Shown piece by piece: positions 18,004 through 25,704 of a stretch of 64,000 nucleotides of DNA; within the stretch, counting starts at the first letter, position 1; the number at the start of each line of letters is the position of its first letter. The position numbers and the translations under genes were made by a program. The stretch spans positions 2,196,422 to 2,260,421 of the forward strand of contig CP119076.1 in the NCBI GenBank assembly GCA_029027985.1, in the 5' to 3' direction. The notes under the pieces are model-generated. The model saw only the letters and a list, made by a program, of their open reading frames with translations, had not been told where the DNA came from and ran no database searches. The DNA is from Klebsiella aerogenes (GTDB lineage Bacteria > Pseudomonadota > Gammaproteobacteria > Enterobacterales > Enterobacteriaceae).

Positions 18004-18168
18004 ATGGTTATCACCGCTCGTCGCCCTTTAAGCGCGAAACGCTGGTCAGAGAGTCCGGCGACGCAGGAATTACAAACGACTCAGTTGTTACGTCCATGGG
18101 CAAAAACCACGGCCTGCTGCCGCAGTAAGAAAGCCTGGAAGTGGCGGGTCGCGACACAGAGCGAATAA
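18004..18168 (+). CDS. Unrecognised 54-residue basic ORF
   Basis: An ATG 7 bases after GCAGGAGA opens 54 codons ending TAA at 18166-18168. The product is basic and tryptophan-rich: it begins MVITARRPLSAKRW and ends AWKWRVATQSE, with a CC pair in the middle. It has no signal peptide or membrane span. I do not recognise the family. It lies just upstream of the 3' end of the convergent monooxygenase-fold gene. The strong ribosome binding site argues for translation, but composition alone cannot exclude a chance ORF. Confidence 0.4.
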   Translation: MVITARRPLSAKRWSESPATQELQTTQLLRPWAKTTACCRSKKAWKWRVATQSE

Positions 18169-18181
18169 TCCGCAATGGTAA

Positions 18182-18547
18182 TTATCGCCTACCAGGATCC
18201 TGGCATTGTGCCTGGTAGCGCAGCGGATAGTCCGCAAGTGGATGGGGCAGGTTCATATTGTGACTGCCCTCAATTTCGGCAATGATGGTTTGATAGCCAG
18301 CAATCCAACGCCGCCCCTGCGCTTTGGCCTGCTGGTGTTGCAGATTATTCATCATTAATTCCATCGACTGTCGGTCACGCCAATAGTAATTATTGATGAT
18401 TCTACCACTGGCGGCATTGGTATAGCTTTCCATACCTATGTATCCATCAAGCGACTGGGTATAGCGATCGATCCAGCCATCAAGCTGATAAAACACGTCG
18501 TCGTACTCTTTCTTCTCAAAAATAAAACTGGTTAAAAATAACGACAT
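18182..18547 (-). CDS. Antibiotic biosynthesis monooxygenase-fold protein
   Basis: A 121-residue protein with the pattern of the dimeric ABM ferredoxin-like fold (LDGYIGMESYTNAASGRIIN, then WRDRQSMELM). Homologues are small cofactor-free monooxygenases or heme/quinone-binding proteins; no substrate can be named. The ATG at 18547 follows AAAGGATC and is preferred to an adjacent GTG. It is 22 bp downstream of the B3/B4-domain gene and surely co-transcribed with it. Confidence 0.75.
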   Translation of the reverse strand: MSLFLTSFIFEKKEYDDVFYQLDGWIDRYTQSLDGYIGMESYTNAASGRIINNYYWRDRQSMELMMNNLQHQQAKAQGRRWIAGYQTIIAEIEGSHNMNLPHPLADYPLRYQAQCQDPGRR

Positions 18548-18569
18548 CACACGATCCTTTGGTTGCGAT

Positions 18570-19256
18570 TTACAGACTGATGAGTGAGGTGTGGTGGCTG
18601 ACTCCCGGCATCATTTGCTCCAGCCCCCTGGTAAGCATTTGTCCCGCGGCATGCAGCGCATCGAGCGGCATTTCTGGTAGGCTTTCGAGAATGAACCACA
18701 TTTGTGGGTCGCTAGCGTTCAGGCGGGTGCGGATCCCCTGACGCCAGTTCCAGCGTCGGCAGGTGACGCCGCTATCATCCCGCCAAATAACTTCTCCCGG
18801 CTCTGGTGATTCAACGGCGGCTACGCCTTCTTTCATGGTATCAAAGACCTCAGAACCATCGGCAATCACCAGCCTCGGTACGCCATGATAGGCGGCGATA
18901 TTCTCACCGCCGACGGGAATGGCATAACGCAGGCTGACAGCGTTGTAGAGATCGACGACCGGATCCAACGCGGTCATCGTGCCATCGCGCAGCACGCGTT
19001 TGCGTAATGCCTCAGCCGAACACGGGGTGCGCTTCGGTTTGGCGCCGAAGGTTTTGAACACCGTAGCCCATGCCGCAAGGTGTGCATCCGCCCATTCAGG
19101 CTGGCCGGTCAGCACTACCTGGCATGCGGCGGCTAATGCGTTCTTGCCGATGGAAGTGTCCCGGAGCGGTGCGGCGCTAACGGTGATACTCAGAGCCCGA
19201 AAACCAGGTGCAAGGGAGGCCAGTTGCGGGCTAATTGACGGTAATGGGTGAGACAT
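18570..19256 (-). CDS. B3/B4 tRNA-binding-domain protein
   Basis: A 228-residue free-standing version of the B3/B4 domain of phenylalanyl-tRNA synthetase beta. It shows DLYNAVSLRYAIPVGGEN and EVIWRDDSGVTCRRWNWRQG, typical of this family, which is thought to edit or bind aminoacyl-tRNA or related compounds. The start at 19256 (MSHPLPSIS) is chosen because the frame upstream reads through the divergent regulator gene. It shares a 43-bp divergent promoter region with that XRE-cupin regulator and is first in a two-gene operon. Confidence 0.85.
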   Translation of the reverse strand: MSHPLPSISPQLASLAPGFRALSITVSAAPLRDTSIGKNALAAACQVVLTGQPEWADAHLAAWATVFKTFGAKPKRTPCSAEALRKRVLRDGTMTALDPVVDLYNAVSLRYAIPVGGENIAAYHGVPRLVIADGSEVFDTMKEGVAAVESPEPGEVIWRDDSGVTCRRWNWRQGIRTRLNASDPQMWFILESLPEMPLDALHAAGQMLTRGLEQMMPGVSHHTSLISL

Positions 19257-19299
19257 TGCATAATCCTTTAATGACTGATTTAGAGCATAATATCGACCG

Positions 19300-19902
19300 A
19301 TGAACAAAAAAGTCAATATAGCGACCGCTGGTGATAACGATCTCAGCCGAATTAACGAAGCTGTCTCACGGCGCATCAAACAGTTCCGCAGCGAAAAGAA
19401 AATTTCGCTGGACGAGCTTTCACGGCGTTCAGGCGTCAGTAAAGGAATGCTGGTAGATATCGAAGCCTGCCGTGCGAACCCCAGTATCGCACTGCTGTGC
19501 AAAGTCGCCGCAGCAATGAGCGTGTCGGTAGCTGATTTTGTTAACGTCGCCAGTGCGCCCGCGGTTCATCTTATCGACCGTGATGCCATCCCGGTGTTAT
19601 GGCGCGGCGAGCAGGGCGGTAGCGCCAGGCTGCTGGCCGGCACCAGCGGCCCGGATATGCTTGAGCTGTGGCAGTGGCAAATGTTACCAGGCGAAACCTT
19701 TACTTCCCCGGGCCATCCGGTAGATACCTGTGAGCTGCTGTACGTTACCGAGGGGATCTTGACCCTGACGATTAATGACCTGGAATATCAGGTGACCGAG
19801 GGGTGCTCTGCGGTGGCGCGAATGGATGCGCCGCACGGGTATCGCAACGCAGGCCAGCGGCCGCTTGTCTTTACCATGACAGTATGTGAGAAAGGGCGAT
19901 GA
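19300..19902 (+). CDS. XRE-family regulator with cupin sensor domain
   Basis: A 200-residue transcription factor. Residues about 20-80 are an XRE helix-turn-helix (SLDELSRRSGVSKGMLVDIE, then NPSIALLCKVAAAM). Residues about 120-195 are a cupin (CELLYVTEGILTLTINDLEY). Such proteins sense small molecules through the cupin barrel. It is divergent from the B3/B4-ABM operon and most likely controls it. No Shine-Dalgarno precedes the ATG. A -10-like CATAAT at 19286-19291 would place the transcript start at or next to the ATG, so a leaderless mRNA is possible. Confidence 0.85.
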   Translation: MNKKVNIATAGDNDLSRINEAVSRRIKQFRSEKKISLDELSRRSGVSKGMLVDIEACRANPSIALLCKVAAAMSVSVADFVNVASAPAVHLIDRDAIPVLWRGEQGGSARLLAGTSGPDMLELWQWQMLPGETFTSPGHPVDTCELLYVTEGILTLTINDLEYQVTEGCSAVARMDAPHGYRNAGQRPLVFTMTVCEKGR

Positions 19903-20208
19903 TGGGCGCTCTGGCATAGCGTTGGCTTCACCACTACGCTGAATAGTTCATACCCCGGATGGCGTTTTCCTCCGGGAAATCCCCGATGTTCGTCAGTTAT
20001 CCAGGCAGGGGAAGATATCATTTGTGTTTATTGAACGCAGGCGTCGGAAGAAGATCTGAAGCAGCATGTTGCGATGCCATATCATGACGATTTTCTGGCT
20101 ATTCTGGATGGCAAACTTGAAAGTATTCAGGTGCAGCGATTAATGGCGTTGTAGATATGAAGAGAAGGGGATAAAGAGAACTGCGCACCAAATCAATGAT
20201 TATTGAAA
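19903..20208. other. Decayed region before tRNA array
   Basis: These 306 bp between the XRE-cupin gene and the tRNA-Val genes have no intact gene. They contain a recognisable monooxygenase-gene tail at about 20002-20154 and a structured stretch at the tRNA 3' end. Confidence 0.5.
20002..20154 (+). pseudogene. Remnant of an ABM-fold monooxygenase gene
   Basis: From 20035 the frame reads TQASEEDLKQHVAMPYHDDF and then LAILDGKLESIQV, ending at TAG 20152. This matches the C-terminal half of putative quinol monooxygenases of the ABM fold (acidic-x-L-x-x-H-x-x-x-P-[YH]). An in-frame TGA at 20032 interrupts the preceding EDIICVY, and no start or N-terminal half is visible. It lies downstream of the XRE regulator, which also faces an intact ABM-fold gene on its other side. 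Confidence 0.5.
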
Positions 20209-20215
20209 TGGTGCG
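20184..20215. repeat. Inverted repeat at the 3' end of the tRNA array
   Basis: CGCACCA at 20184-20190 is the reverse complement of TGGTGCG at 20209-20215, which includes the CCA end of the last tRNA-Val. An inner stem (TCAAT/ATTGA) lies between them. On the tRNA transcript this could act in 3' processing or as a weak terminator. Confidence 0.35.
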
Positions 20216-20285
20216 TCCGAGTGGACTCGAACCACCGACCCCCACCATGTCAAGGTGGTGCTCTAACCAACTGAGCTACGGACGC
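20209..20285 (-). tRNA. tRNA-Val (GAC)
   Basis: A 77-nt tRNA with encoded CCA. The anticodon loop reads CTTGACA (GAC), with the TTCGAGT T-loop and GTTGGTTAGA D-loop. The acceptor stem GCGTCCG pairs with CGGACGC. It is identical in type to E. coli valW and is last in the transcription order of the three-gene array. Confidence 0.97.
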
Positions 20286-20288
20286 AAA

Positions 20289-20365
20289 TGGTGCGTTTAA
20301 TTGGACTCGAACCAACGACCCCCACCATGTCAAGGTGGTGCTCTAACCAACTGAGCTATAAACGC
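20289..20365 (-). tRNA. tRNA-Val (GAC)
   Basis: A 77-nt tRNA with encoded CCA and the same anticodon arm as its neighbours. Its acceptor stem is GCGTTTA paired with TAAACGC, differing from both flanking copies by paired changes that keep the helix intact. Confidence 0.97.
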
Positions 20366-20367
20366 AA

Positions 20368-20444
20368 TGGTGCGTTCAATTGGACTCGAACCAACGACCC
20401 CCACCATGTCAAGGTGGTGCTCTAACCAACTGAGCTATGAACGC
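20368..20444 (-). tRNA. tRNA-Val (GAC)
   Basis: A 77-nt tRNA with encoded CCA, the first transcribed copy. Its acceptor stem is GCGTTCA paired with TGAACGC, the same as E. coli valV. The three copies are separated by only 2-3 bases, so they must be processed from one precursor. Confidence 0.97.
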
Positions 20445-20469
20445 AATGTTGTGGTGACAACGGGGACGC

Positions 20470-20498
20470 ATATTAACGGCAGGGAGGCCGTGTGGCAA
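20470..20498 (-). promoter_or_regulatory. Sigma-70 promoter of the tRNA-Val operon
   Basis: On the minus strand TTGCCA and TAATAT are 17 bp apart, followed by the GC-rich discriminator GCGTCCCC that is typical of stringently controlled stable-RNA promoters. The start would lie about 20 nt before the first tRNA. Confidence 0.75.
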
Positions 20499-20693
20499 GA
20501 GGCAAACGTCACTTTTCTTGCAGAACGCATGCGATTGCAGAACTTTTATCCATCTTGCTTATATTTTACTGATGATAAAGGATATTTCTTCATCAATACC
20601 TACCGTCAAGTCGTTTTTCTGCTGGGATTGGCAGGGACGCTGCGCGTGGTCTTTATGCTAGAGTGTGCGGCAAATAAACGATGGAGCGCAGTA

Positions 20694-21263
20694 ATGAAAG
20701 CAATTGGCATTTTTTGTGGTTCTTCGGCCGGAGAAAATCCGATCTATCTGGCCTACGCGAAGGAGGTAGGCAAAGCACTGGCGCAGGCTGGACTGGATCT
20801 GGTCTACGGCGGCGGTAAAGTGGGCCTGATGGGCGCCGTGGCTGACGCCGCACTCGAATACGGAGGACGGGTGATCGGCGTGATGCCGCGCGAGTTGGTG
20901 GAGCGCGAAATTTCGCATACCGGATTGAGTGAGCTGCACGTGGTCGACGATATGCACGAGCGCAAGAGCAAGATGTCGATGCTGGCTGATGGCTTTATCG
21001 CCATGCCGGGCGGAGCTGGTACGCTGGAAGAGATTTCTGAACAGTGGACCTGGGCACAGCTCGGTATTCATGAAAAACCCTGCGCCTTTCTTAACGTCAA
21101 CGGCTATTACAACCCGTTGCAGGCGATGGCGGAAAAAATGGCTGCGGAAGGGTTTATGCACCGACGTTACGCCGAAATGCTGACGTTCAGCGACGATGTG
21201 CAGGGTATTTTAACCGCATTCCATCAGTACGCGCCGCCGCAGCGTAAGTGGCTGGAAAAGTAA
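20694..21263 (+). CDS. LOG-family (TIGR00730) nucleotide phosphoribohydrolase-like protein
   Basis: A 189-residue Rossmann-like protein with the family signature PGGAGTLEE (near 105) and the GGGKVGLMGA loop (near 40). LOG proteins cleave the N-glycosidic bond of nucleoside 5'-monophosphates, in plants and some bacteria releasing cytokinins. The bacterial substrate here is unknown, though AMP-like compounds are likely. The ATG at 20694 (MKAIGIFCGSS) is chosen; the longer open frame crosses a tRNA gene. It follows the tRNA array on the opposite strand and is convergent with ydgU. Confidence 0.88.
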   Translation: MKAIGIFCGSSAGENPIYLAYAKEVGKALAQAGLDLVYGGGKVGLMGAVADAALEYGGRVIGVMPRELVEREISHTGLSELHVVDDMHERKSKMSMLADGFIAMPGGAGTLEEISEQWTWAQLGIHEKPCAFLNVNGYYNPLQAMAEKMAAEGFMHRRYAEMLTFSDDVQGILTAFHQYAPPQRKWLEK

Positions 21264-21269
21264 CGCTGA

Positions 21270-21353
21270 CTACTTAAAAATAAGACGCAAAGCGAAGATA
21301 GCGCAGATGATGAGCAGAATTAAAATAAGCTCGAAACGGTAGCGCCGCAGCAT
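21270..21353 (-). CDS. ydgU: Small membrane protein YdgU
   Basis: A 27-residue single-span membrane protein: MLRRYRFELILILLIICAIF then a short basic tail. It matches E. coli YdgU (RYRFE-x-ILI pattern), which is also next to asr. It follows a near-perfect Shine-Dalgarno (AGGAGGTGAC). An intrinsic terminator between asr and ydgU ends in a T-tract that abuts this ribosome binding site, so ydgU is probably made by read-through from asr. Function is unknown. Confidence 0.8.
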   Translation of the reverse strand: MLRRYRFELILILLIICAIFALRLIFK

Positions 21354-21364
21354 TGTCACCTCCT

Positions 21365-21390
21365 AAAAAAACGGCGCTGAAACAGCGCCG
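21365..21390 (-). terminator. asr terminator overlapping the ydgU leader
   Basis: CGGCGCTG and CAGCGCCG form an 8-bp stem with a 3-base loop, followed on the minus strand by seven T residues and at once by the ydgU Shine-Dalgarno AGGAGG. Confidence 0.9.
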
Positions 21391-21420
21391 ATTTATTATC
21401 TATCCGAGCGAGCGGGAAGA

Positions 21421-21789
21421 TTATGCAGCTGGCTGTGCAGCCGGTTTAGCTGCGGTGTGCTTGGTGGCTTTATGATGCTTTTTAGCGGCCTGCGCTTTCT
21501 GCGCAGCGGGTTTGGTTGCCGCTTTTTTGTGGTGTTTTTTCGCAGCCTGAGCTTTTTGCTCTACAGCTGGTTTAGCAGCGGCTTTTTTGTGTTTCTTGGC
21601 AGCCTGTGCTTTCTGTTCTGCAGCCGGTTTGGCGGCGGCTTTGTGGTGTTTTTTATGATGCGTGGTCTTGGCAGTGGTGCTGTGAGTTGCAGCAGCCGGA
21701 GCCTGAGTGGTGCTTGCTGCATCAGCAGCGAAAGCAGCGGAAGACAGACCCATAGCAGCGGCAACAACCAGAGCTAATACTTTTTTCAT
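21421..21789 (-). CDS. asr: Acid shock protein Asr
   Basis: A 122-residue exported protein. A signal peptide ([20 protein letters not shown], cut near AFA-A) precedes a mature chain made almost only of Ala, Lys, His, Gln, Thr and Pro. Units such as [18 protein letters not shown] recur about three times. Asr is a strongly acid-induced periplasmic intrinsically disordered chaperone. The basic repeat number varies among species. A near-consensus RstA box lies upstream, fitting RstAB control known in E. coli. ydgU follows after a terminator. Confidence 0.93.
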   Translation of the reverse strand: MKKVLALVVAAAMGLSSAAFAADAASTTQAPAAATHSTTAKTTHHKKHHKAAAKPAAEQKAQAAKKHKKAAAKPAVEQKAQAAKKHHKKAATKPAAQKAQAAKKHHKATKHTAAKPAAQPAA

Positions 21790-21893
21790 GCTGATATCCT
21801 CGAAAAGGTTTCTTCATTTAACCCCACTACGGGGCCGATGGAGTCACTATAGGCAAGTCAGGTTGAGGCTTCAGTGAGTGTTTGGTATCGACG

Positions 21894-21907
21894 CGTAACA
21901 GGATGTA
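21894..21907 (-). promoter_or_regulatory. RstA box upstream of asr
   Basis: The minus strand reads TACATCCTGTTACG against the RstA consensus TACATNTNGTTACA, with two mismatches. A -10-like TATAGT lies at 21846-21851, about 57 nt before the asr start. Confidence 0.6.
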
Positions 21908-21924
21908 CAGCGGCGCCAAAAGAA

Positions 21925-21954
21925 AAGGGCAATCCGCGTTAACGGTTTGCCCTT
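21925..21954 (-). terminator. mdtK terminator
   Basis: AAGGGCAA and TTGCCCTT form an 8-bp stem followed on the minus strand by TTTTCTTTT, just after the mdtK stop codon. Confidence 0.85.
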
Positions 21955-21970
21955 CATCTGGCATAGGAGA

Positions 21971-23344
21971 TTAACGCGCCGCGCGCTGCAGGATCACGTT
22001 GGAGGGCTGGCGCTGCAGGAAACGCATGCGCAGCATCATCATGATGGCTGCGGAGGTCAGGCCGATAATAAAGCCGCACCAGAAACCAGCAGGCCCCATC
22101 CGCGGAACGACGATATCAGTCAGCGCCAGCAGATAGCCGCTCGGCAGCCCCAACACCCAGTAGGCGGTAAAGGTAATAAAGAAGATGGATCGCGTATCTT
22201 TATAACCGCGCAGAATACCGCTGCCAATAACCTGAACCGAGTCGGAGATCTGATATATCGCCGCCAGCAACATCAGCTGCGAAGCCAGCAGAACGACTTC
22301 CGGATTATCGTTATACAGTAGCGCAATCTGCTTACGCATCAGGATGGTGAAAACCGCGGTCAACACCGCCATGCATACGCCCACCCCTACGCCGGTGCGC
22401 GCCGAAGTCTGCGCATCCAGCGTCGAACCTTGACCGAGACGGAAACCAACGCGGATAGTGACCGCCGCGGCCAGCGACAGCGGTAAGACGAACATCAGCG
22501 AACTGAAATTCAACGCGATCTGGTGTCCTGCGACATCAATGATCCCCAACGGAGAGACCAGCAGCGCGACGACCGCAAACAGGGTAACTTCGAAAAACAG
22601 CGCCAGCGCGATCGGTAGGCCTAGTTGCACCAGACGTTTCAGCACCGCAAAATCTGGTTTGCTGAAGCGCTCGGCGCAGCGGATATCACGCATTGAACGC
22701 GCCCGGCGCACCCATGTCAGCATACTGGCAAACATCACCCAGTATACCGATGCCGTGGCCACGCCGCAGCCGATTCCGCCGAGTTCCGGCATGCCGAAGT
22801 GACCATAAATGAAAATGTAGTTCACCGGGATGTTGACCAACAGACCAATAAAGCCCATCACCATACCGGGTTTGGTTTTCGCCAGTCCTTCACACTGGTT
22901 ACGTGCGACCTGGAAGAACAGATAACCCGGCGCGCCCCATAACAGCGCGCGCAAATAGCCCACCGCTTTTTCGGCGAGTAGCGGATCGATGTTGTGCATC
23001 GAGCTAATGATATAGCCCGCATTCCATAGCACCACCATCACCAATACGGAGACAAAGCCCGCCAGCCAGAATCCCTGGCGTACCTGGGGGGCGATACGAT
23101 CGCGACGACCGGAGCCGTTCAGTTGCGCAATGACTGGCGTTAATGCCAGCAACAGGCCGTGGCCGAAGAGGATCGCGGGTAGCCAGATTGAGGTGCCGAT
23201 GGCCACGGCGGCCATGTCGGTTGCGCTATAGCCGCCGGCCATCACCGTATCGACAAAACCCATCGCCGTCTGGGCAACCTGCGCCAGAATGACAGGTATA
23301 GCTAACGCTAATAACTGACGCGCTTCTATAAAATACTTCTGCAC
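21971..23344 (-). CDS. mdtK: MATE multidrug efflux pump MdtK
   Basis: A 457-residue inner-membrane MATE transporter with twelve predicted spans, the same length as E. coli MdtK (NorE). It exports cationic drugs and fluoroquinolones in exchange for Na+ or H+. The N-terminus [20 protein letters not shown] and the conserved [19 protein letters not shown] segment identify it. It is divergent from ribE across 230 bp, as in E. coli. Confidence 0.95.
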   Translation of the reverse strand: MQKYFIEARQLLALAIPVILAQVAQTAMGFVDTVMAGGYSATDMAAVAIGTSIWLPAILFGHGLLLALTPVIAQLNGSGRRDRIAPQVRQGFWLAGFVSVLVMVVLWNAGYIISSMHNIDPLLAEKAVGYLRALLWGAPGYLFFQVARNQCEGLAKTKPGMVMGFIGLLVNIPVNYIFIYGHFGMPELGGIGCGVATASVYWVMFASMLTWVRRARSMRDIRCAERFSKPDFAVLKRLVQLGLPIALALFFEVTLFAVVALLVSPLGIIDVAGHQIALNFSSLMFVLPLSLAAAVTIRVGFRLGQGSTLDAQTSARTGVGVGVCMAVLTAVFTILMRKQIALLYNDNPEVVLLASQLMLLAAIYQISDSVQVIGSGILRGYKDTRSIFFITFTAYWVLGLPSGYLLALTDIVVPRMGPAGFWCGFIIGLTSAAIMMMLRMRFLQRQPSNVILQRAAR

Positions 23345-23574
23345 GTGAACACCTTTATATTGTTGTTATTTTGAGACTAAAAAAGCCGCCTTAAATGGCA
23401 GCAAGAAGAAAAAACAGGAGGAATTTCCAGTCTATTGTAGCGAGGATTAGCCATTAAGCCAGTGAAAAAATGGTGGGGGCACGATGCGCGCTGGCAACCT
23501 GTTTAGCCACCTGTTATTGTTCCGCTTATATATAACGGTGTTGATACCGTCACGATTCTCAACAGGAGCAAAGT

Positions 23575-24210
23575 ATGTTTACTGGTATTGTGCAGGGGAC
23601 GGCGAAAGTGGTGTCCATCGATGAGAAACCCAATTTCCGCACCCATGTGGTGGAGCTGCCGGCGCATATGCTCGATGGCCTGGAGACCGGGGCATCGGTG
23701 GCGCACAACGGCTGCTGCCTGACCGTTACCGAAATCGACGGCCCGCGCATCAGTTTTGATCTGATGAAAGAGACGCTACGTATCACTAACCTTGGCGCCG
23801 TGCATGAAGGCGATGTGGTTAACGTTGAACGTGCGGCTAAATTCAGTGATGAAATTGGCGGCCACCTGATGTCCGGCCATATTATGACAACCGCCGAAGT
23901 TGTTAAAATCCTCACCTCAGAAAATAACCGTCAGATTTGGTTTAAGGTGCAGGATCCGGCGTTGATGAAATATATCCTGTATAAAGGTTTCATCGGCGTT
24001 GATGGTATTAGCCTGACCGTCGGTGAAGTCACCCCGACCCGTTTCTGCGTACACCTGATCCCGGAAACGCTGCAACGCACCACGCTTGGCGTGAAAAAAC
24101 TCGGCGATCGCGTGAATATCGAAATCGACCCGCAAACGCAGGCGGTGGTGGATACCGTAGAGCGTGTGCTGGCGGCAAAAGAAGCGGCGCACAAAAACGC
24201 GGAAGAATAA
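23575..24210 (+). CDS. ribE: Riboflavin synthase alpha chain
   Basis: A 211-residue riboflavin synthase (ribC of E. coli) that dismutates two 6,7-dimethyl-8-ribityllumazine molecules into riboflavin and a pyrimidine. Two tandem lumazine-binding domains are visible: [12 protein letters not shown] at 1 and [13 protein letters not shown] near 100. The conserved NGCCLTV and [12 protein letters not shown] motifs are present in each half. ATG 23575 follows AGGAGCAAAGT. No FMN riboswitch is evident upstream. Confidence 0.95.
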   Translation: MFTGIVQGTAKVVSIDEKPNFRTHVVELPAHMLDGLETGASVAHNGCCLTVTEIDGPRISFDLMKETLRITNLGAVHEGDVVNVERAAKFSDEIGGHLMSGHIMTTAEVVKILTSENNRQIWFKVQDPALMKYILYKGFIGVDGISLTVGEVTPTRFCVHLIPETLQRTTLGVKKLGDRVNIEIDPQTQAVVDTVERVLAAKEAAHKNAEE

Positions 24211-24220
24211 TAAAGAGATG

Positions 24221-24260
24221 AAAAAGCCCCGGCAGATTTACCGTCTGCGGGGGCTTTTTT
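24221..24260. terminator. Bidirectional terminator ribE/cfa
   Basis: AAAAAGCCCC...GGGGGCTTTTTT forms a strong stem including GCAGA/TCTGC, with A- and T-runs on both sides, between convergent ribE and cfa. Its T-tract reaches the cfa stop codon. Confidence 0.92.
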
Positions 24261-25408
24261 TAGCGGGCTACGCGCAAACCGTGCTCGACGCCGCGCGAGA
24301 AGACCACCTGCCAGAGCTGAATATCGCGGGCGCGGAAGGCGCCGGCGCAGGCATTCAGATAATAGCTGAACATTCGTTTGAAACGGTCCGAATAGTTATC
24401 GGCAATGTCCGGCCAACTGGCAAGGAAACGCTCGTACCAGGCCATCAACGTGGTGTCGTAATCGGCGCCAAAGTTATGCCAGTCCTCCATCACGAAATGC
24501 GATTCACTGGCGTCGGCAATATGTCGTACCGACGGCAGACAGCCGTTGGGGAAGATATATTTATTAATCCACGGATCGACATTGTGATCGGTAATTTTAG
24601 AGCCAATGGTGTGTAGCAGAAAACGACCGTTTGGTTTCAGATTACGATCGACGACCTCAAAATAGGTGGCGTAATTTTTCGGCCCGACGTGTTCGAACAT
24701 CCCGACGGAAACAATACGATCAAAACTGTCGTGTAAATCACGATAGTCCTGCAGCAGAATATTAACGTCTAAACCCACACAGCGCTCCTGCGCCATTTTT
24801 TGTTGCTCAGCGGATATGGTCACGCCGGTTACGCTGACGTTGTAGTTTTTGGCCATGTAATAGGCCAGACCACCCCAGCCACAGCCGATATCCAGCACCC
24901 TCATTCCCGGTTCAAGCTGCAGTTTGCGGCAAATTAAATCTAATTTATCCTGCTGGGCTTGTTCCAGATTTTCGGCCTCTTTCCAGTAACCGCAGGAATA
25001 TTGCATATACGGGTCGAGCATACGGTGGAAAAGGTCGTTGCCTAAATCGTAGTGTTCTTTGCCGACAATCCAGGAACGTTTTTTGCTTTGTAAATTGAAC
25101 AGGCGAGCGCCAGCGATACGCAGAGTATCTTTGAAATGGTGGGGAAGTTGCTTATCCAGTCCGGCGTGCAACACCTTGTGGAAGAATATATCCAGGCGTT
25201 CGCATTCCCACCAGCCGTCCATATAGCTTTCACCTAAGCCGAGCGACCCTTCCTGTAATACCCGTTTAAAAAAGAGAGGGTTTTTTACCCGGATATCAGA
25301 GGGTGCGGAACCGTTGATACCAATTCCGGCACGGCCCAATAATTCAGCTGCAATCCGGTACCAATCATCGTTTGGTACACTTACTTCTTCTATACACGAT
25401 GAACTCAT
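24260..25408 (-). CDS. cfa: Cyclopropane-fatty-acyl-phospholipid synthase
   Basis: A 382-residue SAM-dependent enzyme, the same length as in E. coli. It methylenates unsaturated acyl chains in membrane phospholipids in stationary phase and acid. The SAM site VLDIGCGWGGLAYYMA lies near 170, and EHVGPKNYATYF near 240 is a family signature. The 296-bp region between cfa and punC leaves room for the long leader known in E. coli, which is a target of small RNAs; I could not pin sites here. Confidence 0.95.
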   Translation of the reverse strand: MSSSCIEEVSVPNDDWYRIAAELLGRAGIGINGSAPSDIRVKNPLFFKRVLQEGSLGLGESYMDGWWECERLDIFFHKVLHAGLDKQLPHHFKDTLRIAGARLFNLQSKKRSWIVGKEHYDLGNDLFHRMLDPYMQYSCGYWKEAENLEQAQQDKLDLICRKLQLEPGMRVLDIGCGWGGLAYYMAKNYNVSVTGVTISAEQQKMAQERCVGLDVNILLQDYRDLHDSFDRIVSVGMFEHVGPKNYATYFEVVDRNLKPNGRFLLHTIGSKITDHNVDPWINKYIFPNGCLPSVRHIADASESHFVMEDWHNFGADYDTTLMAWYERFLASWPDIADNYSDRFKRMFSYYLNACAGAFRARDIQLWQVVFSRGVEHGLRVAR

Positions 25409-25704
25409 AGCTTCTCCATCACGCCCAAGTGATCAGAACCTTAAAACAGCGTAGACGCTTTTTTGGCTTTGTGAGAAATCTCACGAAAAAATCGTGAGGG
25501 TGCTATCCGACGTAGAACAGAGGAAGGGAGATAACCCTTGCCGAAAGGCCTTCCATGGTGAAACGGGTCGCGTCCTGCTCCCGTTAATATCTAAAAAAAT
25601 TTCTATTTATGTGATACCGGATCCAGTATAGGCCGCTAAAAACAGCCTTTCAATAAAAATATATTAGCAGGCTAATTACTGGTCCGGCATCCATTCAGTA
25701 AACA

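Noticed and set aside
20367..20693. N-terminal extension of the LOG-family protein
   Set aside because: The open frame begins inside a tRNA-Val gene and has no family similarity before MKAIGIFCGSS at 20694.
23400..23574. Possible FMN riboswitch before ribE
   Set aside because: The conserved RFN core and its stems are not visible; the gap is too short for a complete element beside the divergent mdtK promoter.
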